Origin: Takakia lepidozioides
Lineage: Eukaryota > Streptophyta > Takakiopsida > Takakiales > Takakiaceae
NCBI GenBank assembly: GCA_030704615.1
Contig: CM060731.1
Coordinates: 93,414,756 to 93,478,755, forward strand
Length of the DNA stretch: 64,000 nucleotides
Direction: 5' to 3'
Positions 1 through 10,256 of this stretch are shown in pieces (position 1 is the stretch's first letter; each line of letters begins with the position of its first letter). Made by a program: the position numbers and the translations under genes. Under the pieces are notes generated by a model. It had not been told where the DNA came from. It did not search any database and worked only from the letters and a program-made list of their open reading frames with translations.

Positions 1-114
1 TGATTTCCATCCTTTGATTCGTTCCCTTGTGATTTCAGGAAATCATTGAGTAGCCATCCTTCCTTGAGTTCACTGGAACTCAACATACCGTTAGTCCCCA
101 ATATGGTCGCCAAA
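1..114 (-). mobile_element. 5' leader of an LTR retrotransposon running off the left edge
   Basis: Read on the minus strand, the bases just inside position 115 are TTTGGCGACCATATTGGGGA. This resembles the TGGCG..GGGGA primer-binding/leader start of many plant gypsy elements. The same leader start recurs at 20183 going down. The element body lies left of the window, so the family cannot be fixed here. Confidence 0.5.
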
Positions 115-700
115 TGTTAACCGCTGGTTCGTGACTTAGGCAAAATGGGCTTTCATCAGTACAGTCCATTTGCCAAGGCACTTATCAAAGGTTGTCCGAC
201 GGTATGTCTGCATTGACGATTACAGCGTAATCATCAATGGCCGTGGAACACTCATGTTCTACAAGTCAATATCCCTGTTACTGAAGTCCTTGGACTGATC
301 ATCATCAATATTCTATAATCAGACAATGATACCACCAACTTAGGCGAAGCTGTATTGCTACAGCTGTGACTAAGTTCTGGTTAAGTACACAACAATGCAA
401 TCTACTATGTGCAACTGCATATAAGATCTATCCAGAGATGATACACATTCTCACCATCTCACGTTCTATCATAATACATATTCTCTCCATCTCACGATCA
501 CTCTACGCATAAGTACTTGGAAAAGCATGGCTTTACTTCAGAGTCACCACATCATAGCATAAGTACACATTGAATATCTCTGATTCCACACTGATACATT
601 GATACTTCCTAAGTTGCGTGCAGTCCTTTTATACTATGCTCGAAAGAGCTATTTACAGCCTGCGGTCGTTAATGACCGTTGTCTAACTGCCTACGCAACC
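115..700 (-). mobile_element. LTR (right end approximate)
   Basis: The sequence begins TGTTAACC directly after the leader of the minus-strand element, as an LTR end would. A TATA-like stretch lies on the minus strand near 627-640 (AGTATAAAAGG). It shares layout with 20184-20720, but the two are diverged. The outer end was not located exactly because no second LTR of this copy is inside the window. Confidence 0.45.
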
Positions 701-719
701 TAAAAGGTTTGCCAAAAAA

Positions 720-1260
720 GTGGCCCATGGTCGTGGCTCGTGGTCATGGTCGTGTGCCCTAGTGGTACACGGTCCACAGTCCCTCACTACTTCTCCTACT
801 AGTAAAGCCTATGCTACCATGGCCATGTGATATTGTGTTTCACGGCCCACGGCTGCTACACTACCCGGTACTGCTCCTCGTGGTAGTGTGGCCCGTCCTC
901 TGCTACTGCTAAGTGTCGAGCACTTAGCCATTTTTGCCTCGTGGCCGGGTAGTGTGAAGTAAATCACTACCCGCCTAATCCCGTCGTGGCTCAAGCTACC
1001 CTGCCCTCGTGATACTTGCACTTAGCTGTTATCAGTCGTCCACGTGGCATGATTATGGAATGACACGTGCAAATTGGCCATGGCCATGGGAGAGAGACAC
1101 GCACGTGGAAAAAAATGGTGGCGACACGTGCGTTTCCAGAATGATAGGATTGCGACACGTGCGATAATGAGGGGGGGACATGTGGTCGGGGGTGGGTTGT
1201 GGGGGTGGTCGTGGTCACACGACGCCAGTGTGGGTGTTTCCACCTGTGTGTGGGAAATGT
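720..1260. repeat. CACGTG/CCATGG-rich low-complexity block
   Basis: The block is dense in short palindromes and repeats such as CACGTG, CCATGG, TCGTGGTCATGG and repeated GACACGTGCG. Reading frames here are by-products of the repeats and show no domain. A compositionally similar block is at 2690-3110. Confidence 0.5.
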
Positions 1261-1639
1261 GACAGTTCAGGGTGTGGAATTCTTCACAGTGGCACTAGAC
1301 TTCGCCATGGGAACGGTCTCACATGGCAGTGACATTGTGTACAGAGAGGGAAATGGGGATTAGTCCACAGGAACATACAACAAACCAACAAATCCATACA
1401 TACATACACATTGCACACAATGCACAAATACAGTATATAGACCCTGCACATGAACAGAAGCAACAAACATGACATAAACAAAAGACCAAAGGGTTTCCAA
1501 AATGTTTAATCATTGACATGTCAAAGTTTTGGAAGCCAACAACATCAAGGTCCGCGATAGCATGAAGATACATTTCGAGCATCCAGGTGCCTACAAGTCA
1601 AAATGCATGTGGTGGGACCTCAACATGCTTACCTTGGTA

Positions 1640-2306
1640 GTTCATTCTCAACTCTTCGAAGAACTCCACAACAGGATGGAAGGCAGGCACCGCCACTGGT
1701 GCTGCTGCAGTAGTAGCTTGGGTGGATGTTGTAGTTGTTGTGCCACTAGTCCCACTACTGCTCATGGAAGCTGCCAATGCAGCTGCCGGTGTGGCTGCTG
1801 CCCTTGTCCCTCTAGTGCCTCTAGTGATGGAGACATAGTCGGGTGACCAGTACATCCTCCATTCCTCGATCTCAACATCGTGCCCCCGCCTAAACTCATG
1901 GTAATCATCCATGGGCGGCCCCTCAAGGTGCTGAAACAGCCCCTTCCATGCCATGAAATGCGTAAACAGTTGTGGATTGCGCATTTGCTACAAGTCACAC
2001 CAACTAGCAAACTCTTGAATGAAATCATCCAACTCAATGGTGTCCACCGCCCCAGAGTACCTTCGTAGCCCCTTGGTGGCTCTATACATCTCCTCCATTG
2101 TGTCCCACAACAATGGCAAGGAAACAACTTGCACCGCCGATGTGAGTCCTCCTGGTTCACAATCCGAATCAGACACTTCCATAGAAGACACAGGAGGTGA
2201 AGGTGGCCTAAACCGCACACCTCGTCTCGTGTACCCGCTAGTATCGCTAGTGCTCGTACCGACACTTTCCCCAGCAACTAGTGGCACCTCTGTGTTGACA
2301 AACTGA
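1640..2306 (-). pseudogene. Ty3/gypsy gag relic (N-terminal part)
   Basis: The minus-strand translation matches the gag of the better copy at 46703-45103, including blocks such as RRYSGAV.TIELDDFIQEF, WCDL.QMRNPQLFT, FQHLEGPPMDDYHEFRRGH and MYWSPDYVSITRG. The homology stops at the YQG codons near 1640, so only about 220 residues of gag remain. One in-frame TAG (WCDL*QMRNPQ) replaces the CAG found in the other copy, a C-to-T change. No pol sequence follows on this side. This is a dead 5' fragment; the retained role would have been RNA packaging and capsid. Confidence 0.85.
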
Positions 2307-2640
2307 CACTCAACCGGTCATGAACCTGTCTCTAACCCCCTCTCCACAAGGTATCCGGGTAGAGAACCTGATGCGGCTTATGGTTTGGAATACTAGGTTC
2401 CTAACATAGCCTGTACCTGCACTTGCATCCACCGCAGGCACTCCTATGGTTGGCTGGTCATCACCTCCAACCTCACCACAGGAGAAACAAAGATGGTTGG
2501 GCTGAAAACCCGAAAAGATTACATGCAGGGAAATAATCCCCTGTGTTAAAACGCAACAGGGAGGCAATTCTGACTTTTCTGCCGGATCAGCTAGCTCAAA
2601 ACCGTTGTTCTTCAGAGCCTAGCCTCCCCAACAAGGTCCC
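2307..2640 (-). mobile_element. gypsy 5' leader upstream of the gag relic
   Basis: The stretch CCTATGGTTGGCTGGTCATC and its surroundings (about 2415-2490) recur at about 46795-46870, just upstream of the other gag. This marks it as transcribed leader of the same family. No LTR edge is recognisable further out. Confidence 0.5.
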
Positions 2641-2689
2641 ACAAAATGAGTGATTTTATTTATTTCTTTATTTTTTTCACTCTGACTGT

Positions 2690-3110
2690 TCGCGGCCTTC
2701 CTTGGCTCCAACCGCCATGACTCCTCACAGCCCGCCCTAGGTGCTCATTGGCCACGGGCTGCCCCGTGGTACCACGCACACAAGCCTTCACGGCCTGCCA
2801 TCCCCACGATCTGGTCACCGTGCCCACCTGTGGTGTCCGCACCACGGCTTCCCACGGTCACGGTCAACGGTCACGGTCAACGGTCACGGTCAACAGTCAC
2901 GGCCTGGGCTCGTGGTATCTCGTGATACCGCCCCCACGGCCCATCACGGCCACTGTTCCCTGCGTTCCCAAGAACTCCACATGAGTTCACATACGTTCCC
3001 GATCGCTCCCGTGACGTTCCCACGCGTTCCCGAGCTCTCCCCAAGCTGGGGTTTGCTCCTGCACCTGCTGCCGCTGAGCTATGGCTTCTGCGGAGCCATC
3101 AACCCCGTTG
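2690..3110. repeat. CACGG/CGGTCA-rich simple repeat block
   Basis: The block has short direct repeats of the CACGGTCAACGGT type, clearest at about 2845-2905, and many CACGG/CCGTG words. No coding signal was seen. Confidence 0.5.
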
Positions 3111-3181
3111 CCCTACACTCTTGAGCTCTCACAAATGCGGTGCCGCATTCGATTTCTAATCATTCCCCACTGTGTATGCAG

Positions 3182-4321
3182 ACGAAGCAGTTCGATGCAT
3201 ACTGCTTTGTGAAGGAGAACTCAACCTTTGCTTTCCGGAAGGAGGGATTGTTGGTTGACCCGAATTGCGACCCCATCGATTATGACGTCTTGTTCAACAA
3301 CGTTCCCACGGAACTCCTCCCCCATAGTCTCACTTCAACGGAACCCCTGCGGTATTCACCGACTCGGAGCCCTGCCTTCATCCAGACAATTATGGAAGCA
3401 TGCACTGGCCTATAGGGCAGAGTGCTGGACCTCATCTGTGGAACAGGTATGCAGATTCTTGTACTATGCTATTCTGTGAATTCTCATTCTGTTCAAATTC
3501 ACCATGTGTGAAGGGCCATTTTTGAATGAGTGGATGGCATTGTAACAGGTGCCTCAATGTGGGCTGGGTGATTTTCCGACCGGCACCTCTTTGCCTACGA
3601 GGAGGACACATCCGTCTGGGGATCCCATCTGGAAGGGCTTCAACGGAATGTGAAGGCTCCCATCGAAGCCAAAGATTCCACGGATTCGTCGGACTCGGAG
3701 GAAGAGACAGTGGACATTGATGCCGAGGAGAACCCGGAATACGAGTGAGTGTAAACATTATAAGTTTGCAAAGCCTTCTGGGTGATTTTTTGTCAAACGC
3801 ATTTGCGGACTGTGGTTCTCATTGGTCTCGTGGGTGAATGTTATGTGCAGGATTCCAGGATCCGGGTCGAAACATGTAGGGCATACACTTCTTGCCAGGA
3901 CGAATGTCCCGTTCTTTGCGAGGGCCGACTTCATGAAGAGCCCAGTGAAGGACTACTCCCTTCCTAGTTATGCAGCTAAACTCGCAAATACAGCGATTAA
4001 CGATGTGAGAATCCCAGTAAAGTATAGCAGATTTTGGAGATGGCTAGGGAGGACAGAAGGATAAGGAAAGAGTTGGCAGCAGCTGAGACATGTAGACGGG
4101 TGCGAAAGTTCATATGTGATTCAGCGGAAGAGAGCGATGCAGAAAGGGAGGACGACGACCCAACGGAGGTGAGATGGTCGGTTCCGCAAGGGGAAGATGG
4201 AATTTTTGAAAGCCTGGCCAACGAGCAGTCCGCTGGACATGAGAAAGGCAATGACGGGGTGGAAGGGGAGCAGGACAGTCAAGGACAGGACGACGGTAGT
4301 AATGATTTTCAAGATTGGTAG
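3182..4321 (+). pseudogene. C-terminal half of the ParB-methyltransferase gene (truncated, frameshifted copy)
   Basis: Three exons are visible with GT-AG junctions: 3182-3446, 3549-3744 and 3851-4321. The first exon ends in the methyltransferase motif I region (RVLDLICGTG). The second continues it as ASMWAG and then HLFAYEED, the acidic residue after beta-2. The last ends in an acidic tail and stop. The copy is broken in several places: TAG in exon 1 (TGL*GRVLD), TGA in exon 2 where an arginine codon CGA is expected, and a one-base deletion near 3995 relative to the other copy. There is no N-terminal or DPPY-like part because the copy is truncated at 3132. It can only be read by comparison with 53745-57164. 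Confidence 0.8.
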
Positions 4322-4344
4322 AATTTTAATTAACTCTCTGTATA

Positions 4345-4384
4345 TTTAAATTCTCTTCCAGAGTATATAAAAGAAATTCTCACC
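4345..4384 (+). promoter_or_regulatory. TATA-like box between methyltransferase gene and palindrome array
   Basis: GAGTATATAAAAG stands about 50 bases after the stop codon and about 90 bases before the first palindrome. The counterpart in the other copy (53697-53708, minus) is AGAGTATATAAAGG. Its conservation in both copies is suggestive, but it could equally be part of the 3' untranslated region. Confidence 0.3.
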
Positions 4385-4456
4385 GTCCTTCACGTCCCCT
4401 CTCCCATGTGCTTCTCAACGACACCATCGTCCAAACCACGTCCCTCCCAAATTCGG

Positions 4457-5318
4457 AAATGCGGCACCGCATTTCTATGTCGGAACGGAAATGTGGGAAC
4501 TGCAAAAACCTCATTTGGAAATGCGGCACCGCATTTCCAGAACCGGGGCAAGAACAATTTTCCGTCTCCTGGTTTGGACATCAGAAACTATTTGGCCGAA
4601 CGGAAATGCGGTGCCGCATTTCTGTTTTGAACACGGCAGTTTTAGGGAAATGGAAATGTCACTCCGCATGCGGAGGTCGAACACGTTATTTACATGGCGG
4701 AAATGGAAATGCGGTGCCGCATTTCCATTTTTGAGATGGACGTTTTTCCAACTCCAGACCCATCGACGGAAATGCGGCTCTGCATTCCATGATGCTGGAC
4801 GAGAATGTGGCACCGCATTCCATTCTCCAATAAGAAATTTCGATGACGTACATGGAAATGCGGCGCCGCATTTCCAGAACGGACATCGTTGTTTGTCCAA
4901 TTTCAGACCCTTGGACGGAAATGCGGCACCGCATTCCATTGTCTAATACGAAATTTTGATGACGAACATGGAAATGCGGTGCCGCATTTCCAGAACAAAC
5001 ATCGTTGATTGTCCAATTCTAGACCCGTCGACGGAAATGCGGCACCGCATTCCATTGTCCAATAAGAAAATTTGATGACGGACATGGAAATGCGGTGCCG
5101 CATTTCCAGAACGGACATGGATATGCATTGGCGATTGGACGTGGTTGGACAATTCAAGGTCCAATATCGAAATGCGGTGCCGCATTTCCAATTCGAAGTA
5201 TGGTAATGTCATGTCAAGAAATGAAATGTGGTACAACATTTCCGTTACGACCACAACGGAGGAAATGGAGCTGCCAGAAATCGCTGCATGGAGAAAAATG
5301 AAATGCAGTGCTGCATTT
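4457..5318. repeat. Palindrome array I (truncated copy)
   Basis: About 16 units of a perfect or near-perfect palindrome, core AAATGCGGCACCGCATTT (central bases CA, TG or CG), occur every 32-90 bases. Units start near 4457, 4518, 4602, 4704, 4769, 4803, 4855, 4917, 4970, 5033, 5085, 5170, 5219 and 5298. Between palindromes the spacers also repeat, giving a higher-order unit of about 115 bases with two palindromes. Decayed units differ mainly at the CG dinucleotides (for example TGCAGTGCTGCA). Confidence 0.95.
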
Positions 5319-5595
5319 CCGAGCTTGAGCATGTACATGTTTCCTTTTACTCATACATGGATTTTCTTCACCTCAGGACTCTGATATCGCTGACTCTGGT
5401 ATATTCATGTGGACAAACACATTGTACAAATGAGACCACAAATTGTAAACAGTGGGCCAATTACAACATTTCTTGAACACAATGAAACACAACACACAGA
5501 AGTGAGGTACGAGGGGTTGTTTTATTGATCGAACACGGTGTCTCACATTTAGCAACTCCAGACAAATCTAAGCCCTTCCGCCTTGTACATGGGCG

Positions 5596-6279
5596 TCACC
5601 AAGTCGACGGAACTTCGATAGCCCTCAAAACAAGCTCATTACTGAACCGGCACCTCCAGGTAAACTGCAATGCGGTCATTATGGTGCCCTTGGTGGAGCT
5701 GACGACAATGTCATGCCCATCAATCATACCACCATCATACATTGATAAGTTGACTGTGGGCCTCATGTGCCCGTGTGATTCGTCTTCGCAACTCAGCCGA
5801 ATGTCTCCATACAGTGGAAGAGCGGATTGAACTCCACGAATATAGTTTTCCCCGGTGCCGTCCTCCCTGGTCCACTGGCAGCAGTTCCAATGCCAAAGCG
5901 AGGTCGTGCGTGATCTGTCTGGCATCCCATTCCAACTTGGTATATCGAGGTCAACAATTTTCAGGACCCACGGACTGCATTGACCCTCGCCCTCACCTCG
6001 CTCAAAGCGGTAATAGCCCTCCAAATACTCCATTGCGCGCAAAGACTCCCGCTTGATTCCAGAAGCGTCTGTGAAAACAGAGAGCCAGACAATGATGTCT
6101 CCTGATTCTGGTTTGAACATAGCATCATCGTGGCCATGATAAGGGCAGTCAGCAAGATTGCGGCGGCACGGCATCCTTGAAAAGATTACCGGAGTACGCT
6201 CAACGACAGCAGCTCCCGGATGGAGGAGGCAGCAGCGCGGTGGCTGGAAGAAGTTGAAGCAAATGCTGCAATTCCTCAC
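5596..6279 (-). CDS. Transposon gene A: unknown protein, 227 aa, paralogue of gene B
   Basis: The frame is intact, with TGA at 5598-5596. A second possible start (MPCRRN) lies 35 codons inside and matches the start of the other copy at 51954. I do not recognise the family. Conserved with gene B are DCPY at the start, SGDIIVW, a YxFERG block, NCCQW in the middle, LYGDIRL, DGGMIDGHDIVV and FTWR near the end. The alternation of short hydrophobic strands and turns suggests an all-beta fold (inference). No signal peptide or membrane segment is evident. It lies head-to-head with gene B. The copy at 51954-52532 has acquired two stops, so this is the better version. Confidence 0.75.
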   Translation of the reverse strand: MRNCSICFNFFQPPRCCLLHPGAAVVERTPVIFSRMPCRRNLADCPYHGHDDAMFKPESGDIIVWLSVFTDASGIKRESLRAMEYLEGYYRFERGEGEGQCSPWVLKIVDLDIPSWNGMPDRSRTTSLWHWNCCQWTREDGTGENYIRGVQSALPLYGDIRLSCEDESHGHMRPTVNLSMYDGGMIDGHDIVVSSTKGTIMTALQFTWRCRFSNELVLRAIEVPSTW

Positions 6280-6286
6280 TAACTAT

Positions 6287-6850
6287 CTATTTTTTGATAC
6301 TTTCATGTTGCCACATTGGCAGTAATATGTCAAAATCACTCCAAAACCACCATATGCAAACCTCCAATCAACATTGCAATGGAGTTTATAGGCACCAAGC
6401 AACACCACAACATTTGGTTTGATTGGCATTTTGTTAATGAAGTCCTCTGCCTCATCCAATCGCCCCGCACTGCCAAGAAGGTCCACCTGCATGCAGCCAA
6501 AGTGCTCCAAAGCTAAAGTGATGCCATGATCTTGACTCAAGGAGTTGAAGCAGTATTTGCCTTCATCCACTAGGCCGGCATGGCTACATGCGGAGATAAC
6601 ACATAAAAAAAATGAAATTGTCCTACTTCAATCTTTCCACTTGCATTTCTTTCAACAGTTGTAGGGCCTCCATAGATCACAACCCTACTGGGCATATCCT
6701 GCAATCAACTTCCAGCCACATGATCGGTCAACCCCAGACTTAGGGCATCTGTTATTCGACTGGTCCTCTCTCTGATGGGATGCCACATTCTGGAGATTCG
6801 CTACGTTTTCCAACGATTCCCAGATAACTAACAAATTGTCATGTTTTGGC
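6287..6850 (-). pseudogene. PPR-protein fragment inserted in the transposon copy
   Basis: The minus-strand translation gives VISACSHAGLVDEGK, then QDHGI, then GRLDEAEDFINKMPIKPNVV. This is the classic end of the repeat array of plant PPR proteins of the PLS/DYW type, which act in organelle RNA editing. The fragment is about 100 residues and has small deletions (LLGSAG, VVLLGAYK). The other transposon copy lacks it: homology on both sides resumes at CTCACTAAC (6286) and GGCACATTTAAATTTCCC (about 6850). It is therefore an insertion of about 560 bp carrying a captured host gene piece. Confidence 0.8.
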
Positions 6851-7159
6851 GGGCACATTTAAATTTCCCCTCTACAGGAACCTGCACGGATGAAGATTGG
6901 CTGCTCCATGAATGTAGCCGTTTCAGTTTCCTTCCGTGCCATGCAAACTATGGGCAGTAAGTGCCAGGTGGGCCTATAGCCACTCGAGACGACAAAGTCC
7001 ATCCCCCCTTCAATGTAAATGCGGCGCCGAATTTCCATCCGGGGGATGGACTTCGGTTGCAGATTTCAAACTATACCCCGTGGAGGAGAAAGAGGTATCG
7101 GTTCATCCACCGCTGGCGTGATGAACACGTTACACGATGATTGGTGGGTACGTGGGACC

Positions 7160-7844
7160 CAGATGCTCCATTATTGGAGCCCGCACTGCTCTTCTGCTTC
7201 TCATCATTTTGAAAATCTAAGGGCTTCGTTGCTGTCCGCAAGGTCATTGTCATCAGCATCAAAGACGACCTCAGGTCCTCCTTTGCAAGGATATCGTGCT
7301 TCCGGAACCGGGACGACTGCCCTTATGGAGGCTTCGATTATGCAATGTATTCGGCCACATCGGGAGACATCGTTATCTGATACACAGTTTACACAGAAGA
7401 TACTGGTTTGAATGTGGAAACATTGTCCGCTTTTGAGTACATCCCAGGCCACTATGCCTTCGAGCGGGGTGACGATCTTGGTCTGAGGAGTCCGTGGCTC
7501 CTACGCATCCTTGATTCCGATTTTCCCAGCTACGACGGGCACCCATACAGAAGAATGCGCACTGCTATGTTGTTGCGTGGAACTGCTGCCAGCGGACGTG
7601 GGTGGACTCCATCGGAGAGACGTATACTCCTGAAGGAGTGCGCTCCTCTTCTCCATTGTATGGGGACATTTGCATTGGTGTGGACGACAAAAACGTGAAG
7701 CTTTCCATATTCGATGGTGGTATGATTGAAGGGCACGACATTGTGGTGAACATCAACAGGGGTGGTGCAATCCAGTTTACCTGGAGGAGCCCGATGACTC
7801 ATGAGCTAGTTTTCAGAGCATGCGAAGTCCCATTAACAACGTGA
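7160..7844 (+). pseudogene. Transposon gene B: unknown protein, broken copy
   Basis: This is a paralogue of gene A in head-to-head orientation. Recognisable blocks are DDCPYGGFDYAMY, SGDIVI, HYAFERGDD, NCCQWTW, LYGDICIGVDD, FDGGMIEGHDIVV and FTWRSP. A TGA interrupts SGDIVI*YTVYTED where gene A has a Trp codon. The same TGA is present in the other copy, so it predates the split of the two copies or marks a splice feature. A one-base deletion near 7575 (TTGCGTGG against TTGCGGTGG) shifts the frame only here. The function is unknown. Confidence 0.7.
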
Positions 7845-8139
7845 CTTGTATTCAGAAGGCACAGGGCTAAAGATTTGTTTGCACAATCAGCACAGTAGAC
7901 GTGCTTCAAATGCAATTCATGTGGATAAATAAAAACCTCATTGTGCCCTCTTTTTGTTCTATTCTGTATCCATCGTTCCCAGAATGCATCATTCCTCATT
8001 TCGTTTGGGATTGGGAGTATGGGTGGATTTTGCAAGTGGCTGGTAGGCTGAAATGGGCCCCCATTGTACAGAGCAGTACCACCCTACCATTCGCGAAACA
8101 TTGCCTTTCAATATGTAATTCTAAAAAACATTGTCGAAC

Positions 8140-8291
8140 CTCCTTCATCGAGAGGTCCTTCTCCCCCTATGACCGTGACACCCTGAACCCTATTCTCGCG
8201 GACACTCATTTCCGGAAAATAGTCCTGCTCATGTTTTTTTCGACACTTACAACTCTGCTCATGGCTCATGGCTCATGAAATAGCAGCCCCC
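8140..8291. repeat. Transposon terminus with CATGAGC-type subterminal repeats
   Basis: Repeated CTCATGG units precede the terminal GCTCATGAAATAGCAGCCCCC (8271-8291, 21 nt). It matches the inverse of 50371-50391 with one substitution. Gypsy coding sequence starts immediately after. Confidence 0.8.
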
Positions 8292-10256
8292 ATTGGAGCA
8301 TGTTGGGGCTTGGAGCGGTGCTCACATGAGGGAAGAGAGTTCGTAGTGGCTTATGTTAGCCACTCAAACAACGTTGCAGAGTCTAAGTATAGTTCATATG
8401 AGGGGGAGTGCTTAGTTGCAGTGTGGGCCGTGGCACACTTCAGATGCTATCTATACGACAATCTCTTCACCCTTGTCACGGGATCACCAGCCACTCAAGT
8501 GGTTGATGGAGTCAAACAAGCTTACGGGGAAGCTTGCACGGTGGGCACTTATACTCCAGGAGTATGATTTTCAGGTTGTGCATCGACCGGGTTTGGTCAA
8601 TAGGGATGCAGATGGATTGAGTCACAATCCATGCACGAGCCAGCAGGATGACACTGGAGCTCGGTGGCATGGTGAGACGGACGAGGAGATGGTGTCGGGA
8701 TGGCATGTAGTTTCCTTTTTGTGTATCTTGGCATCGAGAGGTCAGGTTGGACCTACAACAGGGATGACTATAGATGGAGTGTCTGAGGACCCTGAGGCTA
8801 GTGATGAGCTAGGTGGTGCCACAGATATACATGAGGATTCGGTTGTGTTGGACTACCTCCGCACTGGAGACACGACAACTAGTGTGACTGCCAAGGAGAG
8901 GGATTGGATCTTGCAACGAGCCAAGAGGTTCAAATGGGAGGGGATACACCTGCTTCGAGTATGGGAGGATGGTCGGGTGATGATCGTGCCTCATCCAACA
9001 CAGCGTGCACGGTTAGTGCGGCATGCCCATGAGGAGTTGGGGCATTTTGGAGTGCGACTCACTCATAGTCTACTGCAGGGGCAATATTGGTGGTGTGGAA
9101 TGCACACAGAGGTGCAGCAGTTTGTGGCTAGGTACATGGTGTTTGACAGGGTGCGTGCTTCATTCAACGCCCCTACACCACAGTTGCATCCTTTACCCAT
9201 CATGGGATTGGGCTACAGGTGGAGTCTTGACTTCGCAGGGCCGTTGCCACTGACAAGCGCCACCACAGATATGTGTTGGTGATGGTGGAGCACTTCTCCA
9301 AGTGGATTGAGTTGGTTCCATTGCCTGACAAGGCTAGTGAGGGGGCTGCGTATGTATTCCTGGATCGTGTGCTTAGTCGATTCGGTGCTCCAGCTGAGGT
9401 ACTCACGGACCAAGGGAGAGAGTTTTTGGGGGAGTTTTAGGCTTTGTGTGATAAAGCCTTGATAGACCACAATACCACTTCTCGGGACCATCCTGAGGCC
9501 GATGGCTTGGCAGAGAGAGTGTGAAGAGGGATTTGTGCAAGTATGGTTTGCAAAAGGGACACCTAGGAGATTGGGATCTTCAGGTATCTTGGTTAGCCAT
9601 GGGCTACAGGTTTAGCAAGCAAGCATCACTTGCCTCCTTCTCACCATATTTCCTTCTCTTTGGCCGAAAGCCGGATTTGCCTGCATCTATTCGCAGGGAG
9701 GCTGCAGTAGTCCTCAACCTTGATGATCCAGATGTGTGGACACAAGCATGTGCCCAACGGGCAGAGTTGTTCAAGAAAGTCGTGCCTATGGCTTTTGAGA
9801 ATATTGCTATTGCCCAACACCAAGACACATTGAGGTATGCCACTATACGTGGAGGGGGATATCGGCCAGGTGTTCGGCGTTTCCACCCTGGGGACTATGT
9901 GTATCTGCAGCAGACATCGCCTACGACCTTGGATGTCACAGCAGGGCGTGTGATTCTAAGGGTCAAGGAGGTGTTGCCTTCAGGAGTGTTGATCCTGGAG
10001 GGTCGAGCTGGCATGGTATGGAAGGACCATGCGCAATTGTGCGCCATGTCACCTTCCACATGTGGATGGGAGGATAGATCCCAACCTTGCAGTGGTACCT
10101 ACAGGGTTGGGTTGCATGCTATGTGGGCATGCTCGTGGTGCCGCCACTATGCTGGTGTGTGATCAATGCTCAAGAGGTTGGCACATGGGATGCTTGACAC
10201 CACCTCTTGAGAAGGTTCCTGATGGAGATTGGTTATGTCCACACTACTTGGGATAG
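8292..10256 (+). pseudogene. Ty3/gypsy pol relic, copy 1: RNase H, integrase and PHD finger
   Basis: The order is RNase H (SYEGECL...VAHFRCYL, then DHQPLKWLM in another frame), integrase zinc region (HAHEELGHFG...), integrase core (SLDFAGPLP, LTDQGREF, DHPEADGLAE giving the D, D and E), a C-terminal region with FHPGDYVYLQQ, and a PHD finger at about 10095-10256 (CMLCGHARG, MLVCDQCSRGWHMGC, WLCPHY). There are frameshifts at about 8480, 9270, 9520 and 10030 and stops within the integrase. Both zinc cysteines of the integrase N-terminus are lost (YMVFDR where copy 3 has CMVCDR). The last PHD cysteine is Tyr. The 5' side is cut by the transposon at 8291. Confidence 0.9.

Larger units (their letters stand above)
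3132..8291 (-). mobile_element. Truncated copy of the 12.8-kb ParB-methyltransferase transposon
   Basis: This is an inverted second copy of 50371-54930. Its intact terminus is at 8271-8291, with core GCTCATGAAATAGC on the plus strand. From there leftwards it holds gene B, gene A, palindrome array I and the 3' half of the methyltransferase gene. Homology to the full element stops at about 3132, right at one of the element's own palindromes (3132-3152). Compared with the other copy it carries a 560-bp PPR-containing insertion at 6287-6850. It has landed next to gypsy RNase H sequence, which starts at 8292. Confidence 0.9.

Noticed and set aside
720-1262. Coding frames of 60-75 codons
   Set aside because: They arise from CACGTG/CCATGG low-complexity sequence and show no protein-like features.
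4457-5318. CRISPR array
   Set aside because: Repeats are palindromes with repeated, not unique, spacers, in a eukaryotic nuclear context with no cas genes.
4406-5380. Many 60-150-codon frames across the palindrome array on both strands (RKCGAAFP-like repeats)
   Set aside because: They are translations of the palindrome repeat itself; the same peptides appear in all frames and both strands.
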